64,000 nucleotides of DNA from Labrenzia sp. DG1229 (lineage in GTDB: Bacteria > Pseudomonadota > Alphaproteobacteria > Rhizobiales > Stappiaceae). The notes beneath the pieces are model-generated. The model saw only the letters and a list, made by a program, of their open reading frames with translations. It searched no databases and had not been told where the DNA came from. Within the stretch, counting starts at the first letter, position 1. Each line of letters opens with the position of its first letter. Shown in pieces: positions 19,396 to 28,199 of the stretch. The stretch spans positions 95,375 through 159,374 of the forward strand of contig NZ_KI928916.1 of NCBI RefSeq assembly GCF_000521215.1, in the 5' to 3' direction. Position numbers and translations under genes: made by a program.

Positions 19396-20185
19396 AGGCG
19401 CCTCTGGCCTCCCTGGCCAGGTTTACAAGCACCGGGCGGACTTCTTCCGGCTGGTCGAGAACATTTGCAAACCACAGCCGCTCGACCTTGTCGCCAGCAA
19501 CAAGATCCAACCCTTCCGGATCAAGACCTGCGAGGCGCCAGTTTGCAGTTTCTGCCTTGCAGAGCACTTCAGCATAAAGTTTGACGGCGTCGGCGTGGTC
19601 TTCATTCATGTGTGTCACTGCACCACCTTCCATCGCAATCCAGCTTTCAGCATCGCCGAGAGGTGACAGCAAGTCTTCAGACCGAAGTTCAAAAGCCTTG
19701 CCAAAGCCGCCATTCAGGCTTGCCCGTTCAAGCTCGAGCCGAAAAAAGGAAAAATCGCCAAAATCGGCATAGAGCTCGGCTTTTGGATGTCGCAAAAGGT
19801 AGCGCCGACGCAGTCGTTGATGAACGTCACCACCACGCTCGATCCGGTAGGCCTTGCAGAAGAGAGACACCCTGGGATGGGCAAGTGGATCGCCTTTTCC
19901 AGGCTCCCCTACCAAAAGTGAACAAGCGGGCGTTTCCAGGATCGCAGCCGTATGGCCTGACAAGGTGCTGGTCAATATGACGGGCGTCCCGTCAAGATCC
20001 GTTGCAACGGCAACACGGCTGGCAAGTGGCAGTCCTGTGCCCGCTTCCAAAACAGCGAGTGCACCGAAACGGGCCTTCCGGATGAGGGTCCTTGCCAGCC
20101 GACGCGACGCGTCATCCGTTTCCCTGACTACGGACTGCAGTTCTCTTTCGTTTTTGTCTTCTGGTTCCAAACCGGTCTCCTGCAC
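19394..20185 (-). CDS. HugZ/HutZ-like haem utilisation protein (split barrel + DUF2470)
   Basis: A 263-residue protein with an N-terminal FMN-binding split-barrel (ARTLIRKARFGALAVLEAGTG; SRVAVATDLDGTPVILTSTLSGHTA) and a C-terminal DUF2470 domain (MEGGAVTHMNEDHADAVKLYAE). The HxxED histidine region of the DUF2470 part contributes haem ligands in HugZ relatives. Such proteins bind or degrade haem in the cytosol. The start is a GTG at 20185. No haem transporter lies nearby. Confidence 0.82.
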   Translation of the reverse strand: MQETGLEPEDKNERELQSVVRETDDASRRLARTLIRKARFGALAVLEAGTGLPLASRVAVATDLDGTPVILTSTLSGHTAAILETPACSLLVGEPGKGDPLAHPRVSLFCKAYRIERGGDVHQRLRRRYLLRHPKAELYADFGDFSFFRLELERASLNGGFGKAFELRSEDLLSPLGDAESWIAMEGGAVTHMNEDHADAVKLYAEVLCKAETANWRLAGLDPEGLDLVAGDKVERLWFANVLDQPEEVRPVLVNLAREARGA

Positions 20186-20351
20186 TCATGCCGCGTCTCG
20201 AATAGCTCCCTCCGGAACAAGAAACACCACAGCAGAAACCTGAACGCAAGATGAACGGCCACATCAGAACCGGTTCAGGGCACCTGTGCGATTGTTCATT
20301 CGTCAGCTACGGCGCCAGACAGTAAGGCGCAGGCACCTGGAGAAACAACCG

Positions 20352-20783
20352 ATGAAAAAAATGAGCAAAAGCCTGATTGCCGTCGCCCTGTCCGGCGCTT
20401 TATTGGTCCCGACAATTGCAACAGCCGAAGCCGGTCCGAAACGAGGCTGGAACGGTCATCATCACGGTGGGCACCACTACAACCACAGACGTCATAGAAA
20501 CAACAACAACGTTGGCGCAGCCGTTGCAGCAGGTGTGATCGGTCTCGCCGCGGGCGCAATCCTTCTTGGAGCCGCAAACCGGCCAGCTTATGCTGGACCG
20601 CCCCCACCCCCGCCGGCGAACTACTACCCACCTGCGCCCTACCCGGGCCAGGTTCACGGTGCGGTCGGATACCAGCCCTGGAGCCCGGCCTGGTACCAGT
20701 ACTGTTCATCGAAATTCCGGTCCTTCAATCCCTCGACCGGCACCTACACCACCTATCGGGGCGAGCAGCGTTTCTGCCAGTAA
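20352..20783 (+). CDS. Secreted His/Asn/Pro-rich small protein, BA14K-like
   Basis: A 143-residue exported protein. The signal peptide is at residues 1-27 (KSLIAVALSGALLVPTIATAEA). Then come a His/Asn/Arg-rich segment (WNGHHHGGHHYNHRRHR), a glycine/alanine hydrophobic stretch (AAVAAGVIGLAAGAILLGAA) that may span or associate with a membrane, a polyproline region, and a C-terminal BA14K-like box (WSPAWYQYCSSKFRSFNPSTG ... GEQRFC). The two C-terminal cysteines may pair. TGGAGA precedes ATG 20352. BA14K proteins in Brucella are immunoreactive and lectin-like; a role here is inference. Confidence 0.8.
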   Translation: MKKMSKSLIAVALSGALLVPTIATAEAGPKRGWNGHHHGGHHYNHRRHRNNNNVGAAVAAGVIGLAAGAILLGAANRPAYAGPPPPPPANYYPPAPYPGQVHGAVGYQPWSPAWYQYCSSKFRSFNPSTGTYTTYRGEQRFCQ

Positions 20784-20809
20784 CTTCCGAGTTCGTCCCG
20801 CACCTTCCG

Positions 20810-20859
20810 GCAGCAGGCAAACCGTCAGCCGAACTGACCTCCCGTCTGCTGCATTTTTT
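20810..20859 (+). terminator. Branched terminator after the BA14K-like gene
   Basis: GCAGCAG (20810-20816) pairs with CTGCTGC (20846-20852), enclosing a second small hairpin GTCAG/CTGAC, and is followed by TTTTTT. It begins 27 bp after the stop. Confidence 0.7.
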
Positions 20860-20914
20860 AACCGAGAAATTCGTAATACCGGCAAGGCGCAACTTCTGGG
20901 TTTACATTGACAAT

Positions 20915-21686
20915 TTGAAGCCAGATGCGCTTCTTACCTCAACGCGTTGGGTGATTCTTCATGGTTCAATCGTCTGTTTCTTAACCCTACTCACGCAGCT
21001 CGGTGGGGTGGCCTGGCTATTTGCACTCGTGACCAAACGTCGGCTTCTCACGTTCGCATGTTTATGTCGCACTCACGATCGCGACAATGTTTGTTGCTCC
21101 TTTCCTTGGACGCGTACCGCTGAATTGCTGGTCAGTCGGTGCGTTTCAGATGCAGTCTCCGGTCTCTTGCGTACTCAACCGGAACTATGTCTCGCCTGAA
21201 CTGCGCAATGTTGTGCAAGAACTTGCAGATAACTTGTCTATGCAGTTTCCCGGGACAATCACGTTGGCGCTTGATGGAAGTTTCCCCTTTTTTGACGGTT
21301 TTCCGTTGTTGCCGCACCTGTCCCATGATGATGGGTGAAAACTGGATCTCGCGTTCTTTTATCGCAACGATACAGGCTATCTGCCTGGCACAACTTCTTC
21401 ACCAATCGGCTATCTCGATTTTGTAGAGGGCGAAACGTCATGCCCCGACAAGTGGCGGTCGTTGCGATGGAATCTGGAGTGGCTGCAGCCCCTCTGGCCC
21501 GATTTTCAAATTGAACCCGTACGCACGCGAACGGCAATCGCGTGGCTGGCGCATGACCCTCGCGTTCAAAAAATTCTCCTTGAGCCTCACTTGCGAGACA
21601 CCCTCGCCGTTCGGTTCGACAAAGTACGCTTCCAGGGTTGTTTCGCTGCCCGTCACGACGACCATATCCATTTTCAGATTCACTGA
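20915..21686 (+). pseudogene. Broken gene for a membrane-anchored LAS-type hydrolase-like protein (frameshift + nonsense)
   Basis: Three protein-like pieces continue one another in different frames. Piece 1 (from TTG 20915) has a transmembrane start (RWVILHGSIVCFLTLLTQLG). Near 21045-21056 the reading must change frame to continue as SHVYVALTIATMFVAPFLGR, then FPLLPHLSHDDG. An in-frame TGA at 21336-21338 interrupts, and translation would resume KLDLAFFYRNDTG through FQGCFAARHDDHIHFQIH to the TGA at 21684. The TGA is one C-to-T change from CGA (Arg). The C-terminal HDDHIH resembles the metal site of LAS-type murein peptidases. The original function is uncertain. Two independent lesions argue for a real pseudogene. 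Confidence 0.72.
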
Positions 21687-22444
21687 CAGATCAGATACGT
21701 ACAGGTCTTGCCGTGGCACCCGATATCCAGATGCATATGCGAATTGTGAAACTCATCGCCTTCGGGGCTGAGAACAGTCGAAAAGCGCTCGCAGGCGCTC
21801 TTGTGAATAGCTTTCAAAAACAATCCTTGCGCAGTTTCCTGTCCCCAGTCCGTCTCTACTGAAACCGAGGATCCGTCGCGCATTTGAAATTCGGAAATAT
21901 CAACCGCCTTGCCCAGCGCATGCTCGGAGAGTTTGCCGTCAGGCAGGTTGTTGCGCCGGCGGCATTGGTAACCCGGACCTGTACCAATGACACCTACACC
22001 TCCTTTGAAGTGTTGCTCAGCCACAGGCAGGGCGTCAATTTGGAGCCACTTTGTCAAAACCCCTGCAAACTCGCATGAAACCGTGACCGGATTTCTGAAA
22101 CTTACGGAAGCTTCCTTGTACATTATCGCCGTGAGCCTGACAGGAGCCTCGACGCCGCAACCGGCATCGCCCAACCGTTCTCCGTTGATATCCGGAAGCA
22201 GAGAATAGGTCGCGCCCGTCAAGTTGCATTTCATTGGGGCTGCAGATGGCGCGATCGGTGTCTCCGCACGTTCCTTTTCCCGATTGGGTTTGCGCTGCGG
22301 GAGGTCAACACCCTCGATAAACGGCAGTTTGTTCGGGGTTTCCAGGGGCTTGGCGCGTGGCACCGGCTCAAAGGCGTTTACCGGGACCGATAGCGTTGCA
22401 AGAACTGCCCAAATCACAAATCCGGAAACTGTGACTTTCAGCAT
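21680..22444 (-). CDS. Extensin-like (LAS-fold) secreted protein
   Basis: A 254-residue exported protein with an extensin-like C-terminal domain, common in Rhizobiales. The signal peptide is residues 1-24 (MLKVTVSGFVIWAVLATLSV). After a proline/basic linker, the domain has CNLTGATYSLLPDING, CGVEAPVRLTAI, YQCRRRNNLPDGKLSEHALG, KAVDISEF and HNSHMHLDIGC. H-x6-D and HxH positions resemble D-Ala-D-Ala peptidases. Six or more cysteines suggest disulfides. ATG 22444 with GAGGG upstream is preferred to the ATG at 22474. It is convergent with, and overlaps by 7 bp, the broken LAS-like gene. Confidence 0.82.
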   Translation of the reverse strand: MLKVTVSGFVIWAVLATLSVPVNAFEPVPRAKPLETPNKLPFIEGVDLPQRKPNREKERAETPIAPSAAPMKCNLTGATYSLLPDINGERLGDAGCGVEAPVRLTAIMYKEASVSFRNPVTVSCEFAGVLTKWLQIDALPVAEQHFKGGVGVIGTGPGYQCRRRNNLPDGKLSEHALGKAVDISEFQMRDGSSVSVETDWGQETAQGLFLKAIHKSACERFSTVLSPEGDEFHNSHMHLDIGCHGKTCTYLICQ

Positions 22445-22532
22445 GGGCAAACACCCTCTTGCGGTGGGAATCAATTTATGGATGACTGCCGACCAGCATC
22501 AAGCAACGAATATCGATTGTCGAGCCTCCAGA

Positions 22533-23159
22533 ATGACACTAGAACTATATACTGCCTACGTCTTTGCGACACTCATCGTCCTCGCGATACCCGGACCAAC
22601 CATCATGTTGGTCGTCAGCTACGCGTTGACACAAGGACGCCGGTCTGCGTTCGCCAGCGTTATGGGCGTCGGACTTGGCGATGCTACCGCAGCAACCGTC
22701 TCACTCCTTGGACTGGGAGCCATTCTGGCAGCATCCGCAACTGCCTTTACCGTGCTGAAGTGGGTCGGCGCAGCCTACCTTGTCTGGCTGGGGATCAAGA
22801 TGTGGCGCAGCCGCCCGGGATCTTTGGGTGTGCAGCACGTGGAGAACATCCCCGTGCGCAAGATTTTCTGGCATGCCTATGTCGTCACGTCACTCAATCC
22901 GAAGGGCATTGTTTTCTTCATGGCGTTCCTGCCGCACTTTATCGCCCCTCAGGCCACGGTCGCTCCCCAGCTCGTTCTTTTGGGATCGACATTCGTCGTG
23001 CTGGGCATTCTGAACGCTGCGGTCTATGCATTTGCGGCAGCAGCGGTCGGACGAAAACTCAGGAATCCGTCACTACTAAGAATGGCCAACAAGGTTGGTG
23101 GAGGTTTTTTGATATCCGCGGCTGCCATGACGGCAACACTGCAACGCTCCACCGGCTAG
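22533..23159 (+). CDS. LysE-family amino acid/metabolite exporter
   Basis: A 208-residue inner-membrane protein of the LysE/RhtB family with about six hydrophobic segments. The N terminus TAYVFATLIVLAIPGPTIML contains the family's PGP motif, followed by GVGLGDATAATVSLLGLGA, KWVGAAYLVWLGIKMWRS and TSLNPKGIVFFMAFLPHF. ATG 22533 gives the usual N terminus. It is divergent from the extensin-like gene. The substrate (threonine, homoserine, other amino acids or lactones) cannot be told. Confidence 0.88.
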   Translation: MTLELYTAYVFATLIVLAIPGPTIMLVVSYALTQGRRSAFASVMGVGLGDATAATVSLLGLGAILAASATAFTVLKWVGAAYLVWLGIKMWRSRPGSLGVQHVENIPVRKIFWHAYVVTSLNPKGIVFFMAFLPHFIAPQATVAPQLVLLGSTFVVLGILNAAVYAFAAAAVGRKLRNPSLLRMANKVGGGFLISAAAMTATLQRSTG

Positions 23160-23174
23160 CATCCTTTGCAGGTC

Positions 23175-24320
23175 TTATCGGCTGGCGGCAAATGGAACAT
23201 TCTTTTTTGGACGGCGCTTCGATTTTTCGCTGTTCTCGTCCTCTGGCTTGGGGCCGAAAGCTGCTCCGGACTTTTTTAATGTCTCCAGAGAACGTTTTGC
23301 ACCCTGTTCGCTGAGCGCATCATATCGCTGGATAGCCGCATTCAGCTCCAGCCCACCCATCCGCAGCCGACGAGCGCGCATGGTCAGAATATCCTTGTAG
23401 GCAGCCGCGGTCACACCGTTCGCCTTGCACAGAATGATCAATGCCTTGTCGCTTGCACTGAACAGCAGTTGCGATACCGCCGCTTGAGGCAGGTCACTGA
23501 CCCTTGCCAGCAACATGCCCAGCTCAGCTGTACGGTCTGCCCTCGCGAAATTTTTCACCGCTTCGTCAATGTTTGTCTTCTTGCTCATCACATCCCTGAT
23601 GAGCGCATTAGACTCTTCTCTCGCATCGTCCAGCTTGTGCGTTCGCGCAGCAACTTCTGTTGCTGCTCTTTCCGCCAGCAGATGAACAAGGGTGTTGTCT
23701 GCCCCAAGTGCCGTAATCCGTTCCTGCAAGGCAGATGTCAAAAACGGCAGCAAGGCATGCGCCGCCTCCTCCGGAAGATCCGGGCGACTGACCAGCGCCG
23801 CCTGAATCGATTCATCGGAACGCGCTTTCTCGACAAGCTTGAGGAACGATGATTCAGCAAACTCCGCTCCCTCGTTTTCCGCGACTTTCGTCAAAACCTT
23901 GCTGTCACCCCGGTCAACCAGCACTGACGTCACGGTCTTGTCGATCGTTTTTCGACCGGCAATCGCACCCAGGTGATCCATCGATGCAGAGGAAGCAATC
24001 TCCACCAGATCTTCGGACGTCAGCGCTGGGGAGTGTTCAAGTACCGGTTCGGCGACTGCGATCGTATCTTTCGCCAGTTTCACCATAAGCTCGTGAGGAG
24101 CACCCTCTTCGTGGCAAACTCTTTTTGCCAGAATCATGCGCGTTTCTTCTTCGAGCTGACCTAACACCTTCAGAACAATGTCACCAAAAAGCAGACTGAT
24201 CTGTTCGTCACGGTCGTCACCTGAACTGACAAACAGGTCAGTGAGTGTACTGATCAGGCTCTTGCGGCCGACAGCACTCGTATCCCTTGCCAGTTCCGCC
24301 AGTTTCGAAAGATTGAACAT
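23175..24320 (-). CDS. DUF2336-containing alpha-helical repeat protein
   Basis: A 381-residue, wholly helical soluble protein typical of alphaproteobacterial DUF2336: LAELARDTSAVGRKSLISTLTDLF, DEQISLLFGDIVLKVLGQLEEETR and HEEGAPHELMVKLAKDTIAVAEPVLE. The helical-repeat pattern continues to about residue 350, with a basic C-terminal tail (KSKRRPKKNVPF). Family members are often linked to motility, c-di-GMP or stress signalling, but their biochemical role is not established. GGAGTG precedes ATG 24320. Confidence 0.8.
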   Translation of the reverse strand: MFNLSKLAELARDTSAVGRKSLISTLTDLFVSSGDDRDEQISLLFGDIVLKVLGQLEEETRMILAKRVCHEEGAPHELMVKLAKDTIAVAEPVLEHSPALTSEDLVEIASSASMDHLGAIAGRKTIDKTVTSVLVDRGDSKVLTKVAENEGAEFAESSFLKLVEKARSDESIQAALVSRPDLPEEAAHALLPFLTSALQERITALGADNTLVHLLAERAATEVAARTHKLDDAREESNALIRDVMSKKTNIDEAVKNFARADRTAELGMLLARVSDLPQAAVSQLLFSASDKALIILCKANGVTAAAYKDILTMRARRLRMGGLELNAAIQRYDALSEQGAKRSLETLKKSGAAFGPKPEDENSEKSKRRPKKNVPFAASR

Positions 24321-24667
24321 CTACACTCCGATGCGCCGACTGCGCTTCGGCTCAAGCTAGCAAGAGCATGTTAACATTACGCTACTCACGTTTCGCCGTC
24401 AGCTCGGCATGTCCTGATCGATTTAAAACGATTGATATTGTCGTGAGATCTGGCGCAATGAAAAAAAATCTGACCCAAACGGACAAACCTACGACTTTTG
24501 TACAACAGCTTATTTCGTTACCGATCAAGACTTTAAGGATAGAACACACGCACGGTTCAACTAATAGGCGCAATTTTCCGCTGCATCGCAGCATCTTTTT
24601 TGCTTCGTTTCCCTAAATCACTGCCTTAATATTGAAGGGTCAAAGTGAGGTAATCGGGAGCGGACAG
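24321..24667. other. Intergenic region upstream of DUF2336 gene and small membrane peptide gene
   Basis: This 347-bp AT-rich stretch lies between two divergent genes and should contain both promoters. I see no conserved operator, hairpin or further gene; the short frames present lack ribosome sites. Confidence 0.5.
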
Positions 24668-24751
24668 ATGACTCTAGCGCGGAACCTGAACAGGATTGCC
24701 TTTATCGCAGCATTCGTATTCTTGGCTGCGATTGTGGTCGGCCTTATCTAA
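24668..24751 (+). CDS. 27-residue single-span membrane peptide
   Basis: ATG 24668 to TAA 24751, preceded by GGGAG 7 bases upstream. The product starts MTLARNLNRIAFIAAFVFLA and ends AIVVGLI: a short positive N terminus (two Arg) then a hydrophobic span of about 18 residues. This is the layout of a membrane-inserted small protein with the N terminus inside. The composition, the good ribosome site and the isolated position support a real gene too short for ordinary calling. Function unknown. Confidence 0.55.
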   Translation: MTLARNLNRIAFIAAFVFLAAIVVGLI

Positions 24752-25062
24752 GCCGGTCCGAAATGCGAGTAAATATAACGCTTTAGGGCGTATGCTTGTA
24801 AACTGACAAAATGTAATAATGAAAAGTCTTGAAACTCACGCCAGCCGCACCAGAAGGTGTCGGCGGGCAGAGAGTGTTTTCATTCGATTTTCCTGGCAAG
24901 TCAATTGGCGCAAGGTGCCATGACGCGGGTCTTCGCGCTTGCAAGAAATATTGTTGTCGAGCGGCTAATACGCACAACTTTTAATTGTACGGATTATCCA
25001 CAGGGCGATCTGGCCTGATGTGCCCGGGTCAAACCGCGTATTTCAACCAGGAAATCGGTTTG
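24752..25062. other. Intergenic region, nothing recognised
   Basis: This 311-bp stretch lies between the small membrane peptide gene and the 3' end of azoR (convergent). It is AT-rich at the left and shows no clear terminator, RNA gene or open frame with a ribosome site. Confidence 0.45.
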
Positions 25063-25662
25063 CTATGCAGCAAGCTCGAGCGTTTTCGCCAAAGCCGCTT
25101 CCCTATTGGCTGGGTCGGCCATCAGTTGATCGGCTGCAACAATCGTAACATCCTTGATGCCGATAAAACCGAGTACGTGTTCAAGGTAGGTAGCAGCAAA
25201 ATCTATCTCGGACCCTACTTTCGTACCCCCGGAAGCTACAAGAATGTAGGCTCGTTTACCTTCCAGCAGCCCAATCGGACCGTTTTCGGAGTAAATGAAC
25301 GTTTCGCGCGCTCGCGCAACCTGATCTATCCATGCTTTCAGTGCAGCGGGAACGGAAAAATTGTAGATAGGTGTGCCGATCACAATGGTATCGGCCGACT
25401 TCAATTCACTCACCAGGGTATCGGAAAAAGCAAGTTTCATGCGCTGCTCGGCGTCTCGCTCGGCCGGATCGGTAAAATTAGCTCCAACCCATTCCTCGTC
25501 CAGATACGGCAATCCCTGGGAAACATCCCTTACAAGAACTTTTGCGTCGGGATCCTTGCCGATCAGGGTTTTCACCAAGGTCTCTGTCAGAGCGCGCGTG
25601 ACTGAGTTCGTCTTCCTGGCAGAGGCATCGATTTGAAGGATTGTGCTCGCAGTAGTGCTCAT
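25063..25662 (-). CDS. azoR: FMN-dependent NADH-azoreductase
   Basis: A 199-residue flavodoxin-fold quinone/azo reductase. ILQIDASARKTNSVTRALTE is the FMN phosphate region; DTIVIGTPIYNFSVPAALKAWID and LVASGGTKVGSEIDFAATYLEHVLGFIG are AzoR hallmarks. ATG 25662 with GGAGAAC upstream is preferred to an in-frame start 24 bases earlier. AzoR-type enzymes reduce quinones and azo compounds with NADH, probably defending against quinone stress. It stands alone, next to the end of the carnitine operon. Confidence 0.92.
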   Translation of the reverse strand: MSTTASTILQIDASARKTNSVTRALTETLVKTLIGKDPDAKVLVRDVSQGLPYLDEEWVGANFTDPAERDAEQRMKLAFSDTLVSELKSADTIVIGTPIYNFSVPAALKAWIDQVARARETFIYSENGPIGLLEGKRAYILVASGGTKVGSEIDFAATYLEHVLGFIGIKDVTIVAADQLMADPANREAALAKTLELAA

Positions 25663-25862
25663 GATGTTCTCCAAATTGCAAACCAAGGGGCTTTTGTTCG
25701 AGAACTTGAGGTAATCAATCCGATTGAGGCCTACTAGGTGTCAATTTGTGAACAGTCCGTTGAGTGAGAGACTGTTGTCAGCTCAACTCGTGCATTCAGA
25801 CCCCGGTCTTGTGTTCAGGAAGTCCGGTCGCAGCGTTTTGCATTCGAAAAAGTCAGGGTTGT

Positions 25863-27281
25863 TCAGCGTATCTGTCCGACGTATCGCTGCATTCCATCCG
25901 GAGACGGCATGTTTGCGTGCAAGCTGGCAAACTCTGATAGTTTTTCAGCCACAACCGGCTCAGGATTCGAACTGCCTCGTGTCGAAAGGTCGACATGCAA
26001 CAACAACGTTTCCACTGTCGCCGCCAGCTTTTCATCGGCCCCTTTCAGAAAATGAAATAGGTGCAATTTCTTGCCGGCACCATTCAGAACCTGCGTTGTA
26101 ACCGTCAGTCGCTCGCCCGCGCTCAGTTCATCAAGATGACGGATATGCGTTTCAACCGTAAAATAGCTATTGCCGGAAGCGACATAATCAGCATCTGCGC
26201 CGATCATTTCCATGAACCTGTCGTTGGCAGCAGCAGCAGCCTCGAGGTAGTGCGCCTCGTTCATGTGCCCATTGTAGTCAACCCAGCTCTGGGGCACTTT
26301 CCGGTTTACGGTGACGGGCAGGTCTGTGTTCTTGTGAACCGGAAAAGTCACCTCATGCCGACTGATAACACCCCCAGCCCCGCTGCCGGTTTTTTTGAGG
26401 GCTCGTATCATTCCGACCAGATTGTCGTCTCTCAGGTGCTCAAGTTCACGTATTGTCATGTGGCCGGATTGTGCATCTGATTGTCCCGCAATCAGATGCA
26501 CCAGGTTATCGTCAAATTCCGGCACATCCATCAGTTTCGTCCACGGCCACTTCAGTGCCGGTCCGAATTGAGCCATGAAGTGTTTCATGCCCGCCTCACC
26601 TCCAGCAATCCTGTAGGTTTCGAACAGCCCCATTTGCGCCCAGCGAATTCCGAACGCCATGCGAATGGCTTCATCGATCTCTTCCGTTGTCGCAACTCCG
26701 TCCTTGACCAGCCAGAGACTTTCCCGCCAAACGGCTTCCAGAAGCCGGTCGGCAATATGGGCATCGATTTCCTTGCGCAATATCAGCGGGAACATGCCGA
26801 GTTTTTTCAACATGCCGGCAGCTTTGGCGGTTACCCCCGCATCCCCGACCAGTTCGACAAGTGGCAGCAAATACACAGGATTGAAGGGGTGGGCGACGAT
26901 TGCCCGAGTGCCTTTGCCATTCAATTCGGATGGTTTGAAGCCGGATGTAGATGACCCGATCACAGTGTCCGCAGTTACAAGCTCTGATATCGCACACAGG
27001 ACATTGTGTTTCAGTTCCAGCCTTTCAGGAATACTCTCCTGAACCCAATCGGCCCCAGAAATGGCGTCGGCCATTTCCGCATGAAATGTCAGCATTCCTT
27101 CCGCCGGCATCAACCTGTCATAAAGAGAAGGAAGGCTTCTGCGGGCATTTGCGACAACTTCATTGATCTTGCGTTCGGCGTCCGGATCCGGGTCGAACAC
27201 CGCAACGTTCCAACCGTTCAGAAGAAAGCGGGCCGCCCAGCCTCCACCGATCACACCACCACCGACAATAGCAGCTTTCAT
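25863..27281 (-). CDS. lcdH: L-carnitine dehydrogenase fused to a hotdog thioesterase domain
   Basis: A 472-residue two-domain enzyme. Residues 1-315 form a 3-hydroxyacyl-CoA-dehydrogenase-like carnitine dehydrogenase: VGGGVIGGGWAARFLLNG (NAD site), QESIPERLELK, IGSSTSGFKPSEL, AHPFNPVYLLPLVELVG and MKHFMAQFGPALKWPW. Residues 335-460 are a hotdog thioesterase (VNRKVPQSWVDYNGHMNEAHY), matching the separate betainyl-CoA thioesterase CdhB of Pseudomonas. The protein would oxidise carnitine to dehydrocarnitine and release betaine from betainyl-CoA. It is the last gene of the operon, starting in an ATGA overlap with the BKACE gene. Confidence 0.9.
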   Translation of the reverse strand: MKAAIVGGGVIGGGWAARFLLNGWNVAVFDPDPDAERKINEVVANARRSLPSLYDRLMPAEGMLTFHAEMADAISGADWVQESIPERLELKHNVLCAISELVTADTVIGSSTSGFKPSELNGKGTRAIVAHPFNPVYLLPLVELVGDAGVTAKAAGMLKKLGMFPLILRKEIDAHIADRLLEAVWRESLWLVKDGVATTEEIDEAIRMAFGIRWAQMGLFETYRIAGGEAGMKHFMAQFGPALKWPWTKLMDVPEFDDNLVHLIAGQSDAQSGHMTIRELEHLRDDNLVGMIRALKKTGSGAGGVISRHEVTFPVHKNTDLPVTVNRKVPQSWVDYNGHMNEAHYLEAAAAANDRFMEMIGADADYVASGNSYFTVETHIRHLDELSAGERLTVTTQVLNGAGKKLHLFHFLKGADEKLAATVETLLLHVDLSTRGSSNPEPVVAEKLSEFASLHANMPSPDGMQRYVGQIR

Positions 27282-28189
27282 TTTGGAGCTTTCTTTGTCA
27301 GTCCGAGTTGGGACCGGACTTCGTCGGGGCCCATGACGCGCGCGCCCATTCCTTCAATCACCGACGCCGCTTTTTCAACAAGTTGCGCATTTGTTGCCAA
27401 TACGCCTTTTTTCAGAAAGAGATTGTCTTCCAGTCCGACGCGCACATTACCTCCCGCCAGAACTGCCACGGCCGCATAAGGCATCTGATCCCGCCCCAGG
27501 CTGAAGGCTGACCAGTTCCAGTCCGGCGGGATCGCGTTCACCATCGCCATGAGGGTATTCAGATCGTTCGGAGCTCCCCACGGGACGCCCATGCACAATT
27601 GAACGAGCGCCGGGGAGTCCAGGGTTCCTTCGCTCACCAACTGCTTGGCGAACCAGAGGTGCCCTGTATCGAAAGCCTCGATTTCCGGCTTTACTCCAAG
27701 GTCCGTCATCATGGCCCCCATCGCACGAAGCATTCCGGGCGTGTTGGTCATAACATAGTCTGCTTCAGCGAAATTCATCGTCCCGCAATCTAGGGTGCAG
27801 ATTTCCGGAAGACATTCCGCAATATGAGCCACGCGCTCGCTGCCACCAATCATGTCCGTCCCGGTTTCATTCACCGGGAAAGGCGCTTCGATTGGGCCAA
27901 AGACAATGTCTCCGCCCATACCAGCGGTCAGATTGAGAACCACATCAACGTCGGCAGCACGAATGAGATCGGTTACTTCGCGATACAGGTCGAGCCTGCG
28001 GGAGGGTACCCCTGTTTCCGGATCGCGCACATGACAATGGACAACGGCAGCCCCCGCCTTCGCGGCATCGATTGCACTATCAGCGATCTGTTTCGGGCTG
28101 CGGGGTACGTGAGGCGATTTGTCCTGTGTGCTCCCTGATCCGGTCACGGCGCAGGTTATGAAGACTTTCCGGTTCATCTGCAATGGCAT
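27278..28189 (-). CDS. Beta-keto-acid cleavage enzyme (BKACE/DUF849), probable dehydrocarnitine cleavage
   Basis: A 303-residue TIM-barrel zinc enzyme that condenses a beta-keto acid with acetyl-CoA, giving acetoacetate and a new CoA ester. Visible landmarks: FITCAVTGSGSTQDKSPHVP, the zinc-binding VVHCHVRDPETG, LTAGMGGDIVFG and NVRVGLEDNLFLKKG with the catalytic glutamate. Between carnitine dehydrogenase and CaiD genes, the expected substrate is dehydrocarnitine, giving betainyl-CoA plus acetoacetate (CdhC role). ATG 28189 with GGAGAC 5 bases before it is chosen over an upstream ATG inside the caiD gene. Confidence 0.9.
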   Translation of the reverse strand: MPLQMNRKVFITCAVTGSGSTQDKSPHVPRSPKQIADSAIDAAKAGAAVVHCHVRDPETGVPSRRLDLYREVTDLIRAADVDVVLNLTAGMGGDIVFGPIEAPFPVNETGTDMIGGSERVAHIAECLPEICTLDCGTMNFAEADYVMTNTPGMLRAMGAMMTDLGVKPEIEAFDTGHLWFAKQLVSEGTLDSPALVQLCMGVPWGAPNDLNTLMAMVNAIPPDWNWSAFSLGRDQMPYAAVAVLAGGNVRVGLEDNLFLKKGVLATNAQLVEKAASVIEGMGARVMGPDEVRSQLGLTKKAPK

Positions 28190-28199
28190 GTTATGTCTC

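Noticed and set aside
21336-21338. In-frame TGA as possible selenocysteine codon
   Set aside because: No SECIS-like hairpin is evident directly downstream, the upstream frame is also shifted, and CGA-to-TGA mutation explains it more simply.
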